A DNA stretch of 64,000 nt, taken from assembly GCA_902363375.1 (NCBI GenBank), contig CABIZX010000002.1, forward strand, positions 620,001-684,000. Direction: 5' to 3'. A program made the position numbers and the translations under genes. The notes beneath the pieces are model-generated. The model worked only from the letters and a program-made list of their open reading frames with translations. It did no database searches and was not told the DNA's origin. This document shows, in pieces, positions 25,923 through 34,718 of the stretch. Numbering within the stretch: the first letter of the stretch is position 1; each line of letters begins with the position of its first letter. This DNA comes from Clostridiaceae bacterium. GTDB lineage: Bacteria; Bacillota; Clostridia; Clostridiales; Clostridiaceae.

Positions 25923-26787
25923 ACAAGGTCTAACAGAAGAAGAATTTTTAAAACAATATGATGCAGATATTTATAAAAGACCTTCTTTAACAGTGGATAT
26001 GTTGATTTTTACAGTGATGGAAGAGGAAGAAGAGAATTATAGAAAACTTCCTGGGAAATGTCTGAAGATTCTCTTAGTTAAAAGGGGGGACCATCCATGC
26101 ATTGGAAAATGGGCCCTTCCTGGAGGCTTTGTAAGTATTGATGAAAGTTTAGATGAAGCTGCACTAAGGGTGTTAAGAGCTGAAACCAATGTAGATAACA
26201 TTTATATGGAACAGTTATATACTTGGGGAGAAATTAATAGAGATCCTAGAACTAGAGTAATAAGTTCATCCTATATGGCATTAGTAGATAGTAGTTCCTT
26301 AAGCATTAAAGCTGGAAGTGATGAAGAGGACGCAAGCTGGTTTAATGTTTCTTATAAGGTACTTGAGGAAAAGGACCTTTCAAGTGGAGAGGGTTATGAA
26401 GAAATAGTAGAAATTAAACTATGGAATAACAGTGAAGAACTATCTGCTAAGATAAAAGTTACAGAAAGCTTAGATGGTGGAGTAAGACGAGAGGTAATTG
26501 AATCTGTAGGAATTGCCTTTGACCATGGTAAGTTTATAGAATATGGGATCAGTAGGCTAAGAAACAAGATTGAGTATACAAGCTTAGCATTTAACCTTAT
26601 GCCAGAATTATTCACTTTAACAGAGCTTCAAAAGGTTTATGAAGTAATTCAGGGAAAAGAACTTTTAGCAGCAGCCTTTAGAAGAAAAGTTGCAAATATG
26701 GTTACTGAAACAGATGAATTTACTAAAGATGCAGGGCATAGACCTTCAAAACTATTTAAATATAATCCAAGATGGAGAAGTAAGTGA
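25897..26787 (+). CDS. NrtR-like Nudix-domain transcriptional regulator
   Basis: The protein of about 296 aa has an N-terminal Nudix fold and a C-terminal winged helix (FTLTELQKVYEVIQGKELLAAAFRRKVANM, with SKLFKYNPRW at the end). The Nudix box GGFVSIDESLDEAALRVLRAETN lacks the usual REUxEE: RVLRAE replaces it, so hydrolysis is probably lost. NrtR regulators bind ADP-ribose through such a domain and repress NAD genes. I prefer the ATG at 25897 (GAAGGTG before it) to an upstream GTG. It overlaps nadE and closes the operon, which fits autoregulation. Confidence 0.85.
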   Translation: MKEQLIRNKQGLTEEEFLKQYDADIYKRPSLTVDMLIFTVMEEEEENYRKLPGKCLKILLVKRGDHPCIGKWALPGGFVSIDESLDEAALRVLRAETNVDNIYMEQLYTWGEINRDPRTRVISSSYMALVDSSSLSIKAGSDEEDASWFNVSYKVLEEKDLSSGEGYEEIVEIKLWNNSEELSAKIKVTESLDGGVRREVIESVGIAFDHGKFIEYGISRLRNKIEYTSLAFNLMPELFTLTELQKVYEVIQGKELLAAAFRRKVANMVTETDEFTKDAGHRPSKLFKYNPRWRSK

Positions 26788-26922
26788 TACTCAAGGAATT
26801 AGCAAGAATAATTAGTTAAAAGTAGGGGAAGTATTTTAGAATTTTATAGATATAATTATAAGTATAGGATATTATATACCCAGTTAATCGTAAAATGATT
26901 ATTAATTAGAGGAGTGAAGATT

Positions 26923-27573
26923 ATGAATAGAAATGAAGTAATGGAAATATTAAATTTTAGACATGCGTGTAAAGAATTTGATTCAAATAAAAAAATAAGT
27001 TCTGAAGATTTAAATGTTATTATTGAGGGTGGTAGATTAGCTGCTAGTAGTATTGGGATTGAGCCTTGGCATTTTGTAGTGGTAGAAAACCAAGAACTAA
27101 AAGATGAATTAGCTAAAGTATGCTTTGGTGGAACAAAGCAAGTACCTACATGTAGTCATTTTGTAATATTCTTAACTAGAAATGCAAAAGAAATAAAATC
27201 AGATTCAGATTATATAAATCACTTATTAAAAGATGTTCAACATCTTCCTGATGAGCAAGCTTCTATGATGAAAGGTTTTATGAAAAATTTTGAAGAGACA
27301 TTGGGTAATGATAAAAATATTCAAAATTATGCTAACCAACAAACATATATTTCTTTATCAAGTATGATGTTAAGTGCAGCTATGCTAAATATAGACTCTT
27401 GTACTATAGGTGGTATGGATAAAAAAGCTGTTGAGAAAATACTTGCCAATAGAGGTTTATTAGATACAGATAAGTTTGAAGTAACTGTAGGATGCACTTT
27501 TGGATATAGAATTAAGGAAGCTACTCCTAAGTCAAGACAGCCTATGGATGAAGTTGCCACTATAGTAAAATAG
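26923..27573 (+). CDS. nitroreductase-family protein
   Basis: The protein of about 216 aa is an FMN-dependent NAD(P)H oxidoreductase. FRHACKEFDSNKKIS is the FMN-binding start, and SSIGIEPWHFVVVE, SMMLSAAMLNIDSCTIGG and a C-terminal GYR contact the flavin. Substrates may be quinones or nitroaromatics. The ATG at 26923 with GAGGAG is better than the GTG nine bases earlier. A flavodoxin gene follows after 18 bases, a likely electron partner. Confidence 0.9.
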   Translation: MNRNEVMEILNFRHACKEFDSNKKISSEDLNVIIEGGRLAASSIGIEPWHFVVVENQELKDELAKVCFGGTKQVPTCSHFVIFLTRNAKEIKSDSDYINHLLKDVQHLPDEQASMMKGFMKNFEETLGNDKNIQNYANQQTYISLSSMMLSAAMLNIDSCTIGGMDKKAVEKILANRGLLDTDKFEVTVGCTFGYRIKEATPKSRQPMDEVATIVK

Positions 27574-27591
27574 AATTTAGGGGGAATTATT

Positions 27592-28077
27592 ATGGGTAAG
27601 GTATTGGTTGTATATTACTCTTATTCAAGTACAACAAAAAGTTTAGCAGAGGATATAGCAATAATTACAGATGGAGATATTAGGGAGTTAATGCCAGAAA
27701 AACCTTATTCATTTACATATAACGGCGCAACAAAAGAAGCAAGAAGAGAAATGGAAAGGGGATACTGTCCTAAGTTATTGTCTGGAAATGAATCCATAGA
27801 GGATTATGAATATATTTTTATAGGATCACCTAATTGGTTCAAATCTTTTGCACCACCTATATTGAGCTTTTTGCGTAGTGTTGATTTGAGGGGAAAAACA
27901 ATTATTCCTTTTTGCAGTCATGGCGGTGGTGGATTTGGGCAGATAGAAATCAATATAGCTAAAGAATGTCCTAACTCAAAGTTGTTACCAGGATTTTCGG
28001 CAACAAGTGATTTTGATGATAAGCAAGTTCAAGATTGGATTGGTGAAATTGAAATAATGGGACCACAATTCCATTGA
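27592..28077 (+). CDS. flavodoxin
   Basis: The 161-aa flavodoxin has the FMN phosphate loop YYSYSSTTKSLAEDIA, IGSPNWFKSFAPPILSFL, and PFCSHGGGGFGQIE. It carries electrons between redox enzymes in the cytosol. It is cotranscribed with the nitroreductase gene, with AGGGGG before the ATG. Confidence 0.92.
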   Translation: MGKVLVVYYSYSSTTKSLAEDIAIITDGDIRELMPEKPYSFTYNGATKEARREMERGYCPKLLSGNESIEDYEYIFIGSPNWFKSFAPPILSFLRSVDLRGKTIIPFCSHGGGGFGQIEINIAKECPNSKLLPGFSATSDFDDKQVQDWIGEIEIMGPQFH

Positions 28078-28155
28078 CTTTAGACCATGGATTAGGGTCA
28101 GAAACAAATAAAAATGTGTGTTATATTATGGTTATTGGAAGGTCTAAATTTTTTT

Positions 28156-28236
28156 ACTTATGGTACGGAAAACCATACCATAAGTAAATGAGGTTTATAG
28201 CCTTAATCATCGATACGAATAGGTTAAGACTATAAA
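28156..28236 (+). repeat. dispersed repeat, copy 5
   Basis: Hairpin 1 is ACTTATGGTACGG, loop AAAA, CCATACCATAAGT, then AAATGAGGTTTATAG. Hairpin 2 is decayed (CCTTAATC ... AGGTTAAG) and its T run is lost (ACTATAAAAT). It follows the flavodoxin gene. Confidence 0.8.
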
Positions 28237-28364
28237 ATACCTTATGATGAATATTTATTAGTTATAGGGGATAAAGTTAATTTGTTTTAAGAATGTATTT
28301 ATTAATTTTAGGGGAAGTATATAATATCTTAAATAATTTATTAAAATATAAATGAGGTATTTTT

Positions 28365-29546
28365 ATGAATGAAATTATGAAGCAAGCTAAAGCAATAGAA
28401 GAAGATTTAATAACCTTTAGAAGGACTATTCATAGTAATCCTGAAGTAGGTGAATTTTTACCAAAAACTAAATTTTACGTAATAGAGAAGTTAAAAGAAT
28501 TTGGATATGATCCAAAGGAAATATGTGAAAGTGGTATAGTTGCAACAATTGAAGGAAGTAAGCCAGGAAAAACATTTTTATTAAGGGCGGATATGGATGC
28601 ACTACCAGTAAAGGAAGTAACTGAATGTGATTTTAAATCAAATAACGGTTGTATGCATGCATGTGGTCATGATATGCATACAGCTATGCTTTTAGGCGCA
28701 GCTAAGCTTTTAAAACAAAATCAATATCAAATAAAGGGAACAGTAAAATTAGTATTTCAACCAGATGAAGAGGGATTTACAGGTGCTAAAAAAATGATAA
28801 AATCAGGAGTACTTAAAAATCCAGATGTAGATGCAGCTATGGCAATGCATGTTCATTCTGGGACACCTTCAAATATTGTATTATGTGGATTAGGAACAAG
28901 CATAGCTGGATGCAATAGATTTAGAATAATTGTAAAAGGAACTGGAGCTCATGGAGCCATGCCAGAGCTAGGAGTAGATCCAATAAATATAGCAGCACAT
29001 ATATACTTATCTTTACAAGAGATAACTTCTAGAGAAATATCGGCTACTCAACCTGCGGTTGTAACAATAGGCAAATTTTCTGCAGGAGAAGCACCTAATA
29101 TAATACCTGAGGAAGTTATAATGGAAGGTACTATTAGAAGTCTAGATAAAGAAACTGGAGAATTTATATTTAATAGAATGAATGATATAGTAGTATCTAC
29201 TGCTAAGATGTTTAGAGGGGAAGCTGAACTAATAGAATTATCATCAGTACCTCCATTAACTAATAATAATGATTTAGCAAAAGAAGTTACATCCTATCTA
29301 AAGGATTTATTAGGCGAAAAGTCAGTAATATTATTTGAAAAGGGTGGAATGGGATCAGAAGATTTTGCTTCTTATTCATATGAAGTGCCAAGTGTCTATC
29401 TTATGTTAGGTGCTGGTACCAAACAAGAAAATTCTTTATATGGCGAAGCAATGCATAATCCAAAAGTAGTATTTAATGAAAACATATTGGTTACAGGCGC
29501 AGCTATGCATACATATTCAGCTATTATGTGGTTAAAAAATAATTAA
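28365..29546 (+). CDS. M20-family amidohydrolase
   Basis: The 393-aa metallopeptidase has the zinc ligands and catalytic residues of the amidohydrolase/aminoacylase group: ADMDALPVKE, HACGHDMHTAMLLGA, QPDEEGFTGAKKM, HVHSGTP and GSEDFASY. It likely releases amino acids from N-acylated or hippurate-like compounds. It is monocistronic and lies between two dispersed repeat copies. AATGAGGT precedes the ATG. Confidence 0.93.
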   Translation: MNEIMKQAKAIEEDLITFRRTIHSNPEVGEFLPKTKFYVIEKLKEFGYDPKEICESGIVATIEGSKPGKTFLLRADMDALPVKEVTECDFKSNNGCMHACGHDMHTAMLLGAAKLLKQNQYQIKGTVKLVFQPDEEGFTGAKKMIKSGVLKNPDVDAAMAMHVHSGTPSNIVLCGLGTSIAGCNRFRIIVKGTGAHGAMPELGVDPINIAAHIYLSLQEITSREISATQPAVVTIGKFSAGEAPNIIPEEVIMEGTIRSLDKETGEFIFNRMNDIVVSTAKMFRGEAELIELSSVPPLTNNNDLAKEVTSYLKDLLGEKSVILFEKGGMGSEDFASYSYEVPSVYLMLGAGTKQENSLYGEAMHNPKVVFNENILVTGAAMHTYSAIMWLKNN

Positions 29547-29701
29547 TATTGAAAATAGTAAAGAGATTGTTTTGATTACTTATTAGTATCACCTGCTTTT
29601 ACAAGAAAGGTGAGTTATACCAGTAGCCCACATTCAATTATTAAATTGTACTTTAGGATTACACCATAGTTAGCCAGAATATAAACAGAAGAATAAAACA
29701 G

Positions 29702-29798
29702 TAAAACCTCACTTAGTAGTGATACGGCGAAGGGTATCACAAGCAAATAAGGTTTTAGCCTTAGCCAAGTCAAATAAATGGCTAAGGGCATTTTTATA
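29702..29798 (+). repeat. dispersed repeat, copy 6 (both hairpins)
   Basis: TAAAACCTCACTTAGTAGTG ATACGGCGAAGGGTATCAC, AAGCAAATAAGGTTTTAG is hairpin 1. CCTTAGCC ... GGCTAAGG with TTTTT is hairpin 2. It is one of the complete two-hairpin copies. Confidence 0.85.
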
Positions 29799-29886
29799 AG
29801 TAAAAACACCATATGGTAAGTTAAGATGATAAATTAATTTTCCAGAAACAGCACTTAGTCTTGGATGGATGGAGTGCTGTTTTTAT

Positions 29887-29985
29887 TGGAATTACTCTTT
29901 TTCTTTATCTATGGAAAGCTAAAAAGGAGATAGACTACAATTAAAATATTTCGATAGGCAGATGTAATCTCAGGAAATAAATAGA
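29887..29985 (+). pseudogene. internally deleted copy of the 50807-51130 membrane gene
   Basis: Bases 29887-29940 match 50852-50904 (TTGGAATTACTCTTTTTCTT, GGAAAGCTAAAAAGGAGATA). They are joined directly to a match of 51104-51150 (TTAAAATATTTCGATAGGCA, AAATAAATAGAA). About 200 bases of the gene are missing, and no XRE gene precedes it. Confidence 0.75.
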
Positions 29986-30027
29986 ATGTAGATAGATAAA
30001 TAGAAATTTAAAAGGAAGGAGTATATT

Positions 30028-30456
30028 ATGATAGATATTAAAAATTACAATTATTGTCCAGATATAGATGAAATAAGTGAATATATTAGAAACCCACTAT
30101 TTGATGATTTCTGCTCAGAAATGATTAAAGAATATAATGCAAAACATAAAGTTGAGTTTAGTAAATGTTCATGGGAGCCGGGATGGAATATTAAATTTAA
30201 GAAATCAGGAAAAACATTATGCACAGTATATCCAAGAGAAAATTATTTTACTGTATTAGTGGTAGTTGGAACAAAAGAGAAAGAAACTATAGAAGAATTA
30301 TTATTGAAATTATCTCCATTAATCCAGCATATATATAATGAAACTAAAGAGGGCATGGGGCAACGCTGGTTAATGATAGATTTAGAAGATAAGGATAAAA
30401 CATTTAGTGATGTACTAAAGCTTATTGGTGTTCGTGCAAATTCACAGAAGAGATAA
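30028..30456 (+). CDS. DUF3788-family protein
   Basis: The 142-aa soluble protein has the hallmark WEPGWNIKFKKSGKTLCTVYPRENYFTVLVVVG and an EGMGQRWLMIDL segment. The function of DUF3788 is not established; a fold like small-molecule-binding or transcription-cofactor proteins has been suggested only by analogy. AGGAAGGAG precedes the ATG, and an AraC/GyrI-like regulator follows 205 bases later. Confidence 0.85.
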   Translation: MIDIKNYNYCPDIDEISEYIRNPLFDDFCSEMIKEYNAKHKVEFSKCSWEPGWNIKFKKSGKTLCTVYPRENYFTVLVVVGTKEKETIEELLLKLSPLIQHIYNETKEGMGQRWLMIDLEDKDKTFSDVLKLIGVRANSQKR

Positions 30457-30661
30457 ATTTAAGTTTGTAGGTGAATACATTAAACGGGGTAGGATATTTG
30501 TATTGTGATAAATTTAAGGGTAATAGGGCAGAAATAAAACAAGTAGTCTATCCACTTTTTTGTATAATAATTATATGACAAAAGAGTACTTAAAAAGTCG
30601 GGATGTCAATCTTTCGTGGTGATAATATTAGATTAACGAGTTGTAAGAGGGGGTAAAAGTT

Positions 30662-31519
30662 ATGGAATGGATTGAAAGCATTAGGGAAGCCATTTCTTAT
30701 ATTGAAGAGAATATTACCGAGGATTTATCCATAAAAGAAATTGCAGATAGGGTAAATATTTCTCCTTTTTATTTTCAAAAGGGATTTGGAATGTTATGCG
30801 GTTATTCAGTAAGTGAGTACATTAAGGGAAGAAGACTTGCACTTGCCGGCAGTGAGGTTTTATCTACTGATGGAAAAATAATAGATATTGCAATAAAGTA
30901 TGGATATGATTCTCCAGATAGCTTTACTAAAGCTTTTACAAGATTTCATGGAGTTACACCATCTGCAGTTCGTAAAGAGGGTGCAATGATAAAGTCATTT
31001 GTTGCCCTTAAAATCAAATTTTCGTTGGAAGGTGGATATATTATGGATTATAAAATAATTGAGAAGGATGCATTTAAAGTTATAGGAGCATCTAAGAAAT
31101 TTAAATACGAGTCAGCCTTTATGGAGGTACCTTCATTCTGGAATGAGCATATTTCACAGGGAAGGTTAAAGGATATATGCGGAATGTATGGTATTAACAT
31201 TGATGAGGAAATGGGCGGAAATGAATTTGAGTATCTTATTGCAGAGGATTACTCTAAGGAAAAAGAAGGTATGGAAGGATATATAGTTAAAACAATTCCT
31301 AAGTTCACTTGGGCTATTTTTCCTTGTTATGGACCATGCCCAGCATCAATTCAAGAAACTAATAAGAAAATATTTTCAGAGTGGTTACCAAACTGTAGAG
31401 ATTACGAGATTGCAGCAGGTTATAATATAGAAATGTATAATGATCCAAGAGAGTATGAAAAGGGAACTTTAGATAAAAATTACTATAGCGAAGTTTGGAT
31501 TCCAGTAAAGAAAAAATAG
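30662..31519 (+). CDS. AraC-family regulator with GyrI-like effector domain
   Basis: The 285-aa regulator has two helix-turn-helix motifs in residues 1-105 (LSIKEIADRVNISPFYFQKGFGMLCG and IIDIAIKYGYDSPDSFTKAFTRFHGVTP). A C-terminal effector-binding domain spans about 125-285 (YKIIEKDAFKVIGASK ... SEVWIPVKK). Such proteins (Rob/BmrR-like) sense hydrophobic drugs or metabolites. No target is obvious; the Vat-like gene lies about 600 bases downstream. GAGGGGG precedes the ATG. Confidence 0.92.
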   Translation: MEWIESIREAISYIEENITEDLSIKEIADRVNISPFYFQKGFGMLCGYSVSEYIKGRRLALAGSEVLSTDGKIIDIAIKYGYDSPDSFTKAFTRFHGVTPSAVRKEGAMIKSFVALKIKFSLEGGYIMDYKIIEKDAFKVIGASKKFKYESAFMEVPSFWNEHISQGRLKDICGMYGINIDEEMGGNEFEYLIAEDYSKEKEGMEGYIVKTIPKFTWAIFPCYGPCPASIQETNKKIFSEWLPNCRDYEIAAGYNIEMYNDPREYEKGTLDKNYYSEVWIPVKKK

Positions 31520-31536
31520 GACTTAATTAAGATATG

Positions 31537-31584
31537 AAAAATGAGGGTGCTGAAAAAGTTTAAGTTTTCAGTACCCTCATTTTT
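31537..31584 (+). terminator. rho-independent terminator
   Basis: AAAAATGAGGGT and ACCCTCATTTTT, with inner CTGAAAA/TTTTCAG, form a very strong stem after the AraC gene. Confidence 0.9.
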
Positions 31585-31764
31585 AAACAGGAGGATTTTT
31601 CATAAATTATTATTTTTGTGAAAGCATATAATTAAAAGTTGATATTGAGATAATAAAATTTATATTGTATAGGAAACTCACCATCATTGCTTTGTGTTAT
31701 AATCATATCAGTAAGTTACTGGTAAATATAATCAGATAAATTTAAACTTATAGGGGGATATGGG

Positions 31765-32073
31765 ATGATTATTGATGGGAATCAAAAAGAAAAAGATGCT
31801 ATGATAGCATTTCACAGGGGAGATCGGGAAGAAGGATTAAAATTGCAAGAGGAGTTTGCCACAGCATTTCGTGAAGAATATAAAGATAAAGACCATTGTC
31901 CATGTAAAAAAGCTTGTCGCTATCATGGAAACTGTAAAGAATGTGTGGCAATTCATAGGGCACATATGGAGCATGTACCTAATTGTATGCAACAATTAAT
32001 CAATGTTAAAATAAAAGCACTTTCTGAACTAACTGAGCATACAATTGCAAAGGAAATAGGAGCAGCAAAATAA
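31765..32073 (+). CDS. cysteine-rich small protein, 102 aa
   Basis: The protein has a central motif CPCKKACRYHGNCKECVAIHRAH and then HVPNCM, six Cys and several His, most likely a zinc or iron-sulfur site. The flanks are charged helices. I do not recall a characterised function; similar C-x-C-x3-C-x2-HG-x-C motifs occur in small clostridial proteins. GGGGGAT precedes the ATG. The Vat-like gene follows after 41 bases, probably in the same operon. Confidence 0.75.
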   Translation: MIIDGNQKEKDAMIAFHRGDREEGLKLQEEFATAFREEYKDKDHCPCKKACRYHGNCKECVAIHRAHMEHVPNCMQQLINVKIKALSELTEHTIAKEIGAAK

Positions 32074-32114
32074 ATTTTAAGAAAAGAGTAAATTATAATT
32101 TAAGGAGATTTTTT

Positions 32115-32756
32115 ATGTCTAAAAATATAGGTCCAAATCCAATGGATATTTATCCAAATGAAAATATTAAAAGTGTATGTTTCATAAAAAATACTATTAA
32201 AAATCCTAACATACAAGTAGGTGACTACACTTATTATTCTGATGAAAATGGATGTGAAGGCTTTGAAAAACATGTAACTCATCATTATGACTTCATAGGA
32301 GATAAATTGATAATAGGTAAGTTTTGTGCTATTGCTAGTGGAGTTGAATTTATTATGAATGGCGCAAATCATAGAATGAATAGTATAACAACATATCCAT
32401 TCAATATAATGGGAAATGGTTGGGAAAAGGTAACGCCTACATTAGAAGAGCTACCTTACAAAGGAGATACTATTGTTGGCAATGATGTATGGATAGGTCA
32501 AAATGTTACTATATTGCCAGGAATAAAAATAGGAGATGGGTCTATAGTTTCTGCTAATTCAGTTGTTACAAAGGATGTACCACCTTATCATATAGTTGGA
32601 GGAAATCCAGCCAAAGTCATAAGAAAGAGATTTGATGATAGTTTAATAGAATATCTTTTAGAAATTAAATGGTGGGATTGGAGCAGGGAAAAAATATTTT
32701 CTAATTTAGAGGTACTATGTAGTTCTAATTTAGAAGATATAAAAAATATAAAATAA
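32115..32756 (+). CDS. Vat/CatB-family O-acetyltransferase
   Basis: The 213-aa left-handed beta-helix acetyltransferase uses acetyl-CoA. It has GPNPMDIYP, YHDF-like HHYDFIGDKLIIGKFCAIASGV, MNGANHRM with the catalytic His, GNDVWIG, GDGSIVSANSVV, GGNPAKVI and IKWWDW. These follow streptogramin A acetyltransferases (Vat) along the whole length, but related xenobiotic acetyltransferases share them, so resistance is not proven. AAGGAG precedes the ATG. Confidence 0.85.
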   Translation: MSKNIGPNPMDIYPNENIKSVCFIKNTIKNPNIQVGDYTYYSDENGCEGFEKHVTHHYDFIGDKLIIGKFCAIASGVEFIMNGANHRMNSITTYPFNIMGNGWEKVTPTLEELPYKGDTIVGNDVWIGQNVTILPGIKIGDGSIVSANSVVTKDVPPYHIVGGNPAKVIRKRFDDSLIEYLLEIKWWDWSREKIFSNLEVLCSSNLEDIKNIK

Positions 32757-32841
32757 GTTCTTGGTATAAAGCTATATATAATTTTATAAATGTAAATAGG
32801 AAAGTAGAGAATAAATAGTTATATATAATAAATTACAACGA

Positions 32842-32879
32842 TAAGGCGAAGATTCTTAAGGAATACTCGCCTATTTTTT
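32842..32879 (+). terminator. rho-independent terminator
   Basis: AGGCGA and TCGCCT, with an inner ATTC/GAAT pair, form a stem followed by TTTTTT. It ends the Vat-like operon. Confidence 0.75.
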
Positions 32880-32950
32880 ATTGTTTAACAATTTTAATAC
32901 CTTAGCAACTTTAGAATTAATTGAAAATATATGCAGAATAATGTAAAATA

Positions 32951-33012
32951 TAGTTGAAATATACACGTAATGAAGGGTTATTATGAATAAAAAGTTGATT
33001 TATTCATAATAG
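32951..33012 (+). pseudogene. 5' scrap of a lipoprotein gene copy
   Basis: ATATACACGTAATGAAGGG, TTATTATGAATAAAAAGTTG ATTT matches the ribosome site and first codons of the intact lipoprotein gene at 33700-33747, then stops (TTCATAATAG). A second copy of that gene has been lost except for its start. Confidence 0.6.
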
Positions 33013-33137
33013 AGGGCGAATGTTACGTATATTATATACAAATTATACATAATGAGGATATAGATTAATAAAGTATGGAGAAGATTATTTAAATGACTTA
33101 GAGAGAAAGTAGAATTTGCGCAGTGGAGGTAAATATT

Positions 33138-33647
33138 ATGCAACAGGGAAATAAACTGTATTTAGGAAAAGCTCGATATGTGAAGGATGGAATTAGTATA
33201 TCAGAAGAATTCATGAAAATTGCATCAGACGATGAAGAAACTGCAAAATTATTATGTAGGCAAGGTCGTTATAATCAGTCAGCGTACTACTTTATTCAAT
33301 CTATGGAAAAGTATATAAAATATTATATTAGCAAAAAAGTTGATATATCCAACCCATTCTTTGCTAATAAAGTAAGGAAGACTGGCCACTCATTGGATTT
33401 ATCAGTTGATTTTTTAATAGAAATTATGGCCGGAAATAATGATACAATGAGAAAGCAAATCAGTGAACAGTTAAAAAATAAAATATTAAGAGGTATTCGT
33501 TTTTCAGGGATATATAATGCTGTGAGATACCCATTTTATAATAATGGAACTTATAAAATATTAGAAATGTCATATGAGGATTGTGAAACCATAAAAAGTA
33601 TATATAGTGTGCTAAAAAGAACATTGAGCGATCTTGATAGGATATAA
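33138..33647 (+). CDS. HEPN-domain protein
   Basis: The protein of about 169 aa has the HEPN pattern: ETAKLLCRQGRYNQSAYYFIQSMEKYIKYYI, then RKTGHSLDLSVDFL with an Arg-x3-His motif, close to the RNase motif of HEPN toxins. Many HEPN proteins pair with a nucleotidyltransferase antitoxin, but none is adjacent here. The ATG at 33138 with GGAGGT is chosen over a GTG 15 bases upstream. The role could be a toxin relic, defence or RNA metabolism. Confidence 0.7.
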   Translation: MQQGNKLYLGKARYVKDGISISEEFMKIASDDEETAKLLCRQGRYNQSAYYFIQSMEKYIKYYISKKVDISNPFFANKVRKTGHSLDLSVDFLIEIMAGNNDTMRKQISEQLKNKILRGIRFSGIYNAVRYPFYNNGTYKILEMSYEDCETIKSIYSVLKRTLSDLDRI

Positions 33648-33725
33648 AACTGGTATTAGAGTAAAGTTAAATTACAAAGGTTATGTAAAAATATAATTGT
33701 AATATACATATGAAGGAGGATTATT

Positions 33726-34553
33726 ATGAATAAAAAATTGATTTCCATGACACTTGTGGTGCTAGTTATAAGTTTAGTATTAAGTGGATGTGGAAACAGT
33801 ATAGTGAAAAAATCAATTGAACAAGCTAAGGCAGCAATGGAAAGCAAAGAATATGATAAGGCTCTTCTTTCATTAGAAATGGCTTTAGATGAGGATAGCA
33901 AAAATAAAGAGGCAAAGGAATTGCATTCTATATTGGAAACTTATCAAAGTTCAAAACAGCTATTGGAAGAGAAGAAATTTGATGAGGCGAAGAAGACTAT
34001 TGATAAGATAGCAAGTGAGTATGCTAATTACTCAATAAAAGAAGATGTGGATTCATTAAAAACTGAAATAGATAAAGGCATTGAGGCTGTTAAGGCCACT
34101 GAGGATAACCTTGCAAAGGTAAAGAAATTAGTTGAAGAAAAGAAGTATGATGAAGCTAAGACTTCAATTAAAGAAATCACTCCAAGTTTAGTTTTAGAAG
34201 ATCATAAAAGCACAGTAAAGACACTTGAGGAGAGAATTAATTCGGAGTTAGCAGCCATTGAAGCACAGAAGAAGGCAGAGGAAGAGAGAAAGGCGGAAGA
34301 AGCTAGAAAAGCTGAAGAGGCTAGAAAGGCAGAAGAAGCAAAGAAACAAGGCATATCAGAGCGAAGGGCTGTGGAGATTGTTAAGGAATACTTGACTAAT
34401 AATGGTGGATATGTGCCAGGGGTAGTATCAATAAATTCGCAGGATGATGTGGAATATGTTGTCCATGCATATGATGATATGGGAACCCATACCGCAACTG
34501 TTGGTTGGTATTATGTTAACAAGGCTACAGGTGCAGTTAAATCCAGGTTTTAG
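33726..34553 (+). CDS. lipoprotein with coiled-coil/TPR-like repeats
   Basis: The 275-aa secreted lipoprotein has a signal peptide with lipobox LSGC (Cys22). Repeats of a YDKALLSLEMALDED / FDEAKKTIDKI / YDEAKTSIKEI type suggest a short TPR-like array (about 30-165). A charged helix follows (KAEEARKAEEARKAEEAKK, about 190-208). The C-terminus (ISERRAVEIVKEYL ... GWYYVNKATGAV) resembles small domains found at the tails of clostridial lipoproteins. It would sit on the outer face of the membrane. The partner is unknown. Confidence 0.85.
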   Translation: MNKKLISMTLVVLVISLVLSGCGNSIVKKSIEQAKAAMESKEYDKALLSLEMALDEDSKNKEAKELHSILETYQSSKQLLEEKKFDEAKKTIDKIASEYANYSIKEDVDSLKTEIDKGIEAVKATEDNLAKVKKLVEEKKYDEAKTSIKEITPSLVLEDHKSTVKTLEERINSELAAIEAQKKAEEERKAEEARKAEEARKAEEAKKQGISERRAVEIVKEYLTNNGGYVPGVVSINSQDDVEYVVHAYDDMGTHTATVGWYYVNKATGAVKSRF

Positions 34554-34644
34554 CGAAATAGCATTATGTGAGCTTAAAATTGAGCATTAATATAACAAGA
34601 AAATATTTCTCATTTAAGAGAGTATGATGAAGTTTAGAATAATT

Positions 34645-34718
34645 AACGGAGAACCGTACCATAAGTAACGGAGGTTTATAGTCTTAACTATTGGAATTAC
34701 TAGGTTAAGGCTATTTTT
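34645..34718 (+). repeat. dispersed repeat, copy 7
   Basis: AACGGAGAACCGTACCATAA GTAACGGAGGTTTATAG keeps the apex and right arm of hairpin 1. TCTTAACT ... AGGTTAAGGCTATTTTT is hairpin 2. The tail to about 34800 (ATGTTATAATAAAAGGAG) matches copies 3, 4 and 13. Confidence 0.8.
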
